Origin: Paenibacillus pinisoli
GTDB taxonomy: Bacteria > Bacillota > Bacilli > Paenibacillales > Paenibacillaceae
Length of the DNA: 64,000 nucleotides
Assembly: GCF_003605435.1 (NCBI RefSeq)
Contig: NZ_QXQB01000005.1
Span: forward strand, 1 to 64,000
Direction of reading: 5' to 3'
Below are positions 58,618 through 64,000 of the stretch, in pieces; position 1 is the stretch's first letter, and each line of letters starts with the position of its first letter. The position numbers and the translations under genes are program-made. Under the pieces are notes generated by a model. The model did not search any database. It had not been told where the DNA came from and was given only the letters and a program-made list of their open reading frames with translations.

Positions 58618-60375
58618 TCAGCCCAGCTCAGGCTGATCGACAAACTGCAGCGTATGGCTGTCCGTGCCATCTACATCAAATACGATAATTTCATTGCGTC
58701 CCACTTGAAGAAGCGGAGCAGGAACATAGAGGGTTTGTTGAGGGCCAACCTTCCAGTACCTTCCGAGATTAAAGCCGTTGATGAAGACAACCCCCTTGGA
58801 CCAGCCTTCCAGCTTCAGGAACGTGTCCGCGGGAGCAGTTGCAAGCTCCAATTCCGCACGGTAAAAGGCCGGACCCGATATTGCTTCCGCATCGATGTCT
58901 GTGAAGCGCAGCGGACTAAGATCTTGGAGCGGCAGCGTCCATACCGTCCAGCCATACAGGTATTGGTTGCCATGGCGAATGCCTTCCGTTACCCCTTTGC
59001 GATCAGCAAGATATGGACCATAGTTGATTCTCCCCATATTTTCTATAAGAACGCGAAGACGCGCACCGCCTTCCGGTATGTCAAAAGAAACCTTCTTGCT
59101 TGAATCCCATCGTTCGACAACCCCTTTAAAGTCATCGTTCAAGAAGACTAGCGCTCTGTCATGGCAGTCCTGAATGATAAGCTCCCGTTCTTCACGAGGT
59201 CCCGTAATAAAGGTTTCGTATACAATAAAACCATCATTTTGCCCGTAACGCTCCATCGGCTCGGGTGTAACCGATTGGACCGGCTTAGTCAGCTTTTCCA
59301 TTTGATTGAACAACGGAGCGCGCTCGACTGCTGTTATGGCGCCGTACGCTATCTTAGGTGAAGGAGGAGGTACTTCCATCGATGGCAGCTCCGCATATTT
59401 CGATATAATCTCACGAATGGCAAAGTACTTCTCGGTAGGATCGCCAGCCTCATTCAAAGGGGCATTGTAATCATAGCTTGTTATGGTAGGCTCATAGTGA
59501 TCACGTTCCAAGCCGTTCGCTCCGCTCGTAAAACCGAAATTAGTGCCTCCATGGAACATATAGAAGTTAACAGAAGCGCCAAGCGCCAGCATATCCTCAA
59601 ACACCTCTGCAACCTCATTCCCATCGCGGACATGATGCTCCTCTCCCCAATGATCAAACCAGCCATTCCAATATTCCATACACATTAGCGGGCCTTGCGG
59701 CTGATAGCGTTGCAACATCTGGAAGGCCTCTTCGGCTCTTGAACCGAAATTCGCGGTCTCCAGCACTCGGGGAACCATTCCTCCTTGAAGCATATGATGC
59801 TCCGGTCCGTCAGAGGTGAACAGCAGCACATCTATTCCCCGGTTAATCATCGCCTGCTCCAAATACTGAAGATATGCCGTATCGTTTCCATAGCTTCCGT
59901 ATTCGTTTTCGATTTGCATCGCAATAATAGGACCGCCTTGTGTGGATAGGAGAGACTTCAAGCGCGGCATGAGCTCGTCGTAATAATGATCGACTTTATT
60001 CAGGTAAGAACGATTCATACAACGCAGCTGGATATCCCGGTCTGCAAGCAGCCATGCCGGCAATCCGCCAAATTCCCATTCAGCACATATATAAGGACTT
60101 GGCCGTACAATGACATGCAAGCCCAGCTCGCCGGCGATTGTAATAAAGCGTTCAACATCTGCCATGCCTTCAAAATGGAATGTTCCGGGCGAGGATTCAT
60201 GGAAATTCCATGGAATATACGTTTCAACCGTGTTAAAGCCGCATGCCTTCAGCTTCAATAATCGGTCCTCCCAATACTCAGGTACGATTCTGAAGTAATG
60301 AATTGCGCCGGACAGCAAGCGAATCGGCTTATTATCGTAATAAAATTGATTCTGTTGCACCGTTAAGATTGCCAT
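58618..60375 (-). CDS. Beta-galactosidase, GH35
   Basis: It hydrolyses terminal beta-galactosides. GH35 landmarks are the start LLSGAIHYFRIVPEYWEDRL, TYIPWNFHE, the acid/base glutamate in AMQIENEYG, and the nucleophile glutamate in MEYWNGWFDHWG. C-terminal jelly-roll domains end FLKLEGWSKGVVFINGFNLGRYW. No signal peptide, so it acts in the cytoplasm. GGAGG on the minus strand favours the ATG at 60375 (585 residues) over one at 60381. It is divergent from an AraC regulator that likely controls it. Confidence 0.92.
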   Translation of the reverse strand: MAILTVQQNQFYYDNKPIRLLSGAIHYFRIVPEYWEDRLLKLKACGFNTVETYIPWNFHESSPGTFHFEGMADVERFITIAGELGLHVIVRPSPYICAEWEFGGLPAWLLADRDIQLRCMNRSYLNKVDHYYDELMPRLKSLLSTQGGPIIAMQIENEYGSYGNDTAYLQYLEQAMINRGIDVLLFTSDGPEHHMLQGGMVPRVLETANFGSRAEEAFQMLQRYQPQGPLMCMEYWNGWFDHWGEEHHVRDGNEVAEVFEDMLALGASVNFYMFHGGTNFGFTSGANGLERDHYEPTITSYDYNAPLNEAGDPTEKYFAIREIISKYAELPSMEVPPPSPKIAYGAITAVERAPLFNQMEKLTKPVQSVTPEPMERYGQNDGFIVYETFITGPREERELIIQDCHDRALVFLNDDFKGVVERWDSSKKVSFDIPEGGARLRVLIENMGRINYGPYLADRKGVTEGIRHGNQYLYGWTVWTLPLQDLSPLRFTDIDAEAISGPAFYRAELELATAPADTFLKLEGWSKGVVFINGFNLGRYWKVGPQQTLYVPAPLLQVGRNEIIVFDVDGTDSHTLQFVDQPELG

Positions 60376-60547
60376 TGCCATAACCTCCAAAATAGTTGTG
60401 ATGGATAATATCTTGATTCTCCACATTGTATGAGGAATGCATCAATAAACAAATGGACAAAAGAGGTTAATATTTGACCTTTTGTATAATGGTCGTTAAG
60501 CTATAAATGCTGCTACAAATGAGTGTGAGTTAGGAGGCGCCTTCGTC

Positions 60548-61432
60548 ATGGATCTTCAATATTCTCTCCCGGATATTACAAGTACGCTGCAAATTATAGG
60601 CTGCCATATGGGGAGCTTTCCTCCGGGATGGTCTTTTCCAAGGCATCATCATAATTTATTTGAATTGCTATATTGCACAAGCGGACAAATCCGGCAGACC
60701 GTAGGCAAACAGAGCTTTGCGTTCCGCGCCGGAGACTGGTTATTGATCAAGTCGGGTATCGTGCATGCTTCTGATAATAGCTCAGAGGAGCATTACGGAT
60801 TTTTCAATTTGCATTTTGATCTGGATGATCCCATCATTCGCGAGCGGCTGTGCAGGGAGGATTATGTCATGATTCCCGAAGAAGAGGCTGCGGAGTGTGC
60901 TTTGCCCGTGCACTTCAAGGCGATTGAGCATGCGTTGCTGCAATTCAGTCGCAACGATATCGATCATGCCGACAAAGCGATGAACCGCCTCGTCATCCAA
61001 GCCCATACACTGGGCACGATTACGGAATTTATGAGGTATGGGGAGCAGGTACCTTCGGCGGAGAGCGGCAATAGGGGGCCGAACCTTGCTACTGTATCCG
61101 AGACAGAGCTGGCTCATGCGATTGAAGATCAATTGCGGAATGCTGCGCATCGCAGCATCAATGAAATTGCAGCTTCCTTGGGGATGAGTCGCGGACGATG
61201 CACGAGTATTTTCTCGAAGGTATACGGGCAATCGCCGCGACAGTATAGAAGCAGCCTTATATTGAATCAAGCCAAGCATTTGCTTGTGCATTCAACGCAT
61301 ACGATGGAGGAGCTGGCAGAGCAGCTTGGCTTTCAGTCTGCCAGCCACTTCTCAAGACAATTTCGACGCTGGACGGGAATGCCGCCAAGTGCTTTTCGCC
61401 CGAAATTCATGTCTTCTCAACAAAAAGGGTAG
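60548..61432 (+). CDS. AraC-family regulator with cupin sensor
   Basis: The N-terminal cupin (about 15-100: HHHNLFELLYCTSGQIRQTV) would bind a sugar. Two AraC helix-turn-helix motifs follow (INEIAASLGMSRGRCTSIFSK and MEELAEQLGFQSASHFSRQF). AGGAGG lies 10 bases before the ATG. It is divergent from the GH35 gene and next to sugar-binding protein genes, so activation of galactoside use is likely. Confidence 0.88.
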   Translation: MDLQYSLPDITSTLQIIGCHMGSFPPGWSFPRHHHNLFELLYCTSGQIRQTVGKQSFAFRAGDWLLIKSGIVHASDNSSEEHYGFFNLHFDLDDPIIRERLCREDYVMIPEEEAAECALPVHFKAIEHALLQFSRNDIDHADKAMNRLVIQAHTLGTITEFMRYGEQVPSAESGNRGPNLATVSETELAHAIEDQLRNAAHRSINEIAASLGMSRGRCTSIFSKVYGQSPRQYRSSLILNQAKHLLVHSTHTMEELAEQLGFQSASHFSRQFRRWTGMPPSAFRPKFMSSQQKG

Positions 61433-61457
61433 GAGTAAACATCTGCCGCTGATTTTC

Positions 61458-62891
61458 CTATGGAGTGCCCATGTTGGCTTGAATATCGGCAAAGGCAGCT
61501 TCTACTTGATCCATCCATTCCTCCGTTGTCATTCTGCCAGTCATAATCGGAGTAATCGCATTTTTAAACAATTGATTGCGGATGTCTTCCTTAGACTGCT
61601 TGGGAACCACATTCCACTCTTGCGTAATGGCCGTCGCTCCTTCATAGGCGCTGAACATCTCATAGACACCGGCTGTCAACTTGTCCTGGGAAAGCTCTTG
61701 AGCTCCCTTAAGCGCAAAGGTTCCGTTGGCTTTCTCGGCAAACAAGATGAGGGATTGCTCGGTATATAAAAACTTCAGAAATGCTTTGGCAAGTTCCGGG
61801 TTTTTTGCTTTGGCAGGAATGGAAAATTGTTCGTAGCTGGACAGGATATATCGTTCATCCCCCTTGTTGAATACCGGAACAGGAATCATTCCGAATTGAA
61901 AGCCTGCTTCTCTGGGCGCATCCTTCATTTCATTTTCCATCCATGAGCCGTTGACAATAAAGACGGCCTTGCCAAGCATCATATCGGATTGAGACTGGGT
62001 ATGATTAAGTCCGACGGTTCCCTCCATGAGATAGCCGCCGCTGCCAAGCTTCGCTAAGGTGTCGAGCACTTTTTTTACAGATTCGGTCCGAAATGAGCCC
62101 GGCTCATAAGAAAATATTCGTTTCAGCTCGTGAATGCCGGCAGAATTGGCAAGTGCCGGATACAGAATTTCCTCCAAATATTCGGGGTAGATGCCCTGAT
62201 ACGTAAATAATGCTCGTTTGACAAGCTGCCCACGTTCATCCTTCACATAATTTTCTTTCTTCTTCAATTCCTCTTCCAGCGCAAAAAAATCATCCCAGGT
62301 TTCCGGGAGCTTCCAGCCCTTTTCTTGAAACAGGTTTTTATTGTAAATCAGGCCCATTGGTGCGGCGTTAAATGGGGCCAAGTAGATTTTTCCATCCTGA
62401 TATGGAGCAAATCGCTTGCTTTCAAGAATTCCTGGAAGAATCATATCCTTTAACCGCTGATCGCTGTCCAAAGAGAACTCGTCGAATACGCCGGTTATAT
62501 CCATTAATCCTTTTTCTTTTATTAACGAGGTCATGATCCCGCTTTGCTCCGTATCTGAAATTACGAGAAAATCTGGGGGATTGCCGGCCACTAGCTGAGG
62601 CCGGATAACATCACCTATTCGGGGACTGATCGTCAAATGAACGAGCACGCCTGGATAAGCAGCCTCGAAGGTTTCAATAATTTCTTTCCAGTATTCTTGT
62701 CCATAGCCGCCTTGAAACACAGCGATATGCAGCTCCTTGTTCTTGAAGGCGTTTGCATTTTGGGCGAAAGGCTCGCGGATAGGAGACTCCTCATCGGAAG
62801 ACGCACGATTCGTATATATGATGAATATAGAAACGGCTATCAGTCCAATAACTGTGATCGTGATCCACGTAAGACGCGAGTAAGTTTTCAT
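61458..62891 (-). CDS. Sugar-binding protein (family 1), membrane-anchored
   Basis: This is a family 1 extracellular solute-binding protein. The N-terminus is a membrane helix (LTWITITVIGLIAVSIFIIY) without a lipobox cysteine, so it is either tethered as an uncleaved anchor or secreted. HIAVFQGGYGQEYWKEIIETF, NAAPMGLIYNKNLFQEKGW and GKAVFIVNGSWM are family landmarks. GAGGGAG on the minus strand favours the ATG at 62891 over the GTG at 62900 (477 residues). No permease genes are adjacent in this window. It is divergent from another binding protein at 63240. Confidence 0.82.
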   Translation of the reverse strand: MKTYSRLTWITITVIGLIAVSIFIIYTNRASSDEESPIREPFAQNANAFKNKELHIAVFQGGYGQEYWKEIIETFEAAYPGVLVHLTISPRIGDVIRPQLVAGNPPDFLVISDTEQSGIMTSLIKEKGLMDITGVFDEFSLDSDQRLKDMILPGILESKRFAPYQDGKIYLAPFNAAPMGLIYNKNLFQEKGWKLPETWDDFFALEEELKKKENYVKDERGQLVKRALFTYQGIYPEYLEEILYPALANSAGIHELKRIFSYEPGSFRTESVKKVLDTLAKLGSGGYLMEGTVGLNHTQSQSDMMLGKAVFIVNGSWMENEMKDAPREAGFQFGMIPVPVFNKGDERYILSSYEQFSIPAKAKNPELAKAFLKFLYTEQSLILFAEKANGTFALKGAQELSQDKLTAGVYEMFSAYEGATAITQEWNVVPKQSKEDIRNQLFKNAITPIMTGRMTTEEWMDQVEAAFADIQANMGTP

Positions 62892-63011
62892 CGTCTTCAC
62901 TCCCTCTCCAGAACTAAGGTACAGATCCTTAACAGACTAATTATGAACATTTTCAATGTAGAAGTACATGAATATTATTGCACAAGTTATATATCATTTT
63001 AGCTTTTTGAC

Positions 63012-63044
63012 TGAAAACGGATACATCTCATTGAAAACGTTTTA
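63012..63044 (+). promoter_or_regulatory. Two cre-like catabolite-repression sites
   Basis: TGAAAACGGATACA (63012-63025) matches the CcpA box pattern TGWAANCGNTNWCA at all but one defined position. Six bases later TTGAAAACGTTTTA (63031-63044) contains the perfect palindrome AAAACGTTTT, typical of LacI-family operators. They lie about 200 bases before the binding protein gene in the 348-base gap 62892-63239, which shows no gene. Confidence 0.6.
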
Positions 63045-63239
63045 GCGGTAGATGGCGAAGGTTATGCCAGACTGGTTCGATCGGATAGATAATTTTTGCA
63101 CACTGATGTTGAATTCTATCTACTTGGCCAAATGCTCTTGAACACCGGGACGTCTAGTCGTTAAGCTGAATGCGTGAAAGGCAATGTAAAGGAATGATGG
63201 ATGCCGCTAGTATCCACAAATTTTAGGAGGGGTTAAAAG

Positions 63240-64000
63240 ATGAAGAAAATGGTATGCTTGGCGCTTGCGGTTATGATGGCATTTACTCTGGCTGCATGCG
63301 GATCTTCCAACGAAAGCAACAAGCAAAATAACGCTGCGGGGACAGGCGCTTCTTCGGGCGAGACGCGTACGCTGAAATTTGCTGCACTCGAAACGGCCTA
63401 TGGGAAAGCAATCTGGGAAGAGGTTGCTGCGGCATTTGAGAAACAAGTGCCTAATGTAAAAGTGGACATGACGATTGAGAAAAACATTGAGGACGTCATC
63501 GGGCCATCGATGAAATCCGGCGAGTTTCCTGACGTCATTCATTTGGCAGTCGGTCAACCGAAAGGGCTTACAGAAACCTTTGTAAAAGATAACAATATGA
63601 CAGAGCTTACAGATGTGCTGTCGATGACAATTCCGGGTGAAGAGGGCAAGGTAGGTGAAAAAATTATTCCGGGTTTTGTAGATACGACAATTACGAATCC
63701 ATATAACGATGGGAAAACGTATTTGATGCCGATGTTCTACAGCCCGACAGGCTTGTTCTACAACGCAGGCTTGTTCGAGCAAAAGGGCTGGGACGTTCCG
63801 GCAACATGGGATGAAATGTGGACACTCGGAGATCAAGCCAAAGCGGAAGGCATTGCATTGTTTGCTTATCCTACAACAGGCTACTTCGATTCATTTTTCT
63901 ATGCATTGCTGAATGAGGTTGGCGGTCCCGAATTTTTTACGAAAGCGATGAACTATACAGAAGGAATTTGGCAATCAGGTGAAGCGGGCCAAGCGTTCGA
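63240..64000 (+). CDS. Sugar-binding lipoprotein (family 1), cut by window end
   Basis: The frame starts at an ATG with AGGAGGGG 8 bases upstream and runs open to the last base. The signal peptide ends in a lipobox LAAC. A family 1 solute-binding domain follows: LKFAALETAYGKAIWEEVAAAF, FPDVIHLAVG, and the hinge landmark SPTGLFYNAGLFEQKGWDVP. At least 253 residues are visible; the remainder lies outside the window. It is probably the first gene of a carbohydrate ABC uptake operon under CcpA-type control. Confidence 0.88.
   Translation, partial: MKKMVCLALAVMMAFTLAACGSSNESNKQNNAAGTGASSGETRTLKFAALETAYGKAIWEEVAAAFEKQVPNVKVDMTIEKNIEDVIGPSMKSGEFPDVIHLAVGQPKGLTETFVKDNNMTELTDVLSMTIPGEEGKVGEKIIPGFVDTTITNPYNDGKTYLMPMFYSPTGLFYNAGLFEQKGWDVPATWDEMWTLGDQAKAEGIALFAYPTTGYFDSFFYALLNEVGGPEFFTKAMNYTEGIWQSGEAGQAF

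Noticed and set aside
58576..59103. 175-residue forward frame
   Set aside because: It lies opposite the GH35 gene, which has clear catalytic motifs in its own frame, and it has no ribosome binding site.
1..64000. tRNA, rRNA, CRISPR arrays, insertion sequences, prophage genes
   Set aside because: None could be recognised by eye on either strand; the only tandem array (34071-34237) has no unique spacers and no cas genes nearby.

Overview
The window looks like chromosomal DNA of a Gram-positive, low-to-medium GC spore-former of the Paenibacillus type. The evidence is strong GGAGG ribosome binding sites with some TTG/GTG starts, two ydaO-type c-di-AMP riboswitches, an OatA-SigV-RsiV lysozyme-response set, a KdpFABC potassium ATPase, family 1 solute-binding proteins, and an opine metallophore (Cnt) operon like those known in Paenibacillus. 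No rRNA, tRNA, CRISPR array, prophage or insertion sequence was seen.

Layout. (1) 0.5-9.7 kb: a nicotianamine-like opine metallophore system. Two ABC ATPases (cntD, cntF) end at a terminator. A palindrome-controlled unit follows with synthase cntL, opine dehydrogenase cntM, the CntABC importer, a DMT-family transporter that is the likely exporter, and an uncharacterised methyltransferase. (2) 9.8-18.7 kb: small regulator-effector pairs: amidohydrolase/MarR, ArsR with an SRPBCC-alpha/beta-hydrolase fusion, DUF998, DedA, LysR/DMT, and TetR/methionine aminopeptidase. (3) 18.7-29.8 kb: a potassium locus. A KdpE/KdpD-C two-component pair runs leftward. A c-di-AMP riboswitch with terminator leads rightward into an unknown gene, a 34-residue peptide and kdpFABC, followed by a kinase-less protein made of two KdpD sensor halves in tandem. 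A second c-di-AMP riboswitch on the minus strand precedes an orphan 139-residue gene. (4) 29.9-41 kb: an accessory zone with gene remnants (a VOC gene with a nonsense codon, three truncated fragments), a 51-bp tandem hairpin repeat that also occurs at the left edge of the window, tandem paralogs of an unknown small protein, a beta-gamma-crystallin-like protein and a VanY-type peptidase. (5) 41-49.5 kb: a two-component system with a DUF885 peptidase gene between regulator and kinase, a gamma-glutamyltransferase and a chemoreceptor. (6) 49.5-54.2 kb: oatA-sigV-rsiV and a divergent secreted protein sharing the RsiV-type C-terminal domain. (7) 54.2-58.4 kb: an arsenic island with arsR-arsB-arsC one way and a second ArsR plus a Cys-capped flavoprotein the other way. 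(8) 58.6-64 kb: GH35 beta-galactosidase, AraC regulator, and two sugar-binding proteins, the last cut by the window end and preceded by cre-like sites.

Working logic. Metal uptake is probably metal-repressed through the palindrome at 2276-2299. Potassium uptake is gated by c-di-AMP at the RNA level as well as by a split KdpD. The SigV set would acetylate peptidoglycan under lysozyme stress. The two arsenic transcripts are each bracketed by ArsR-type inverted repeats. All product names come from reading motifs and context; no database search was possible.
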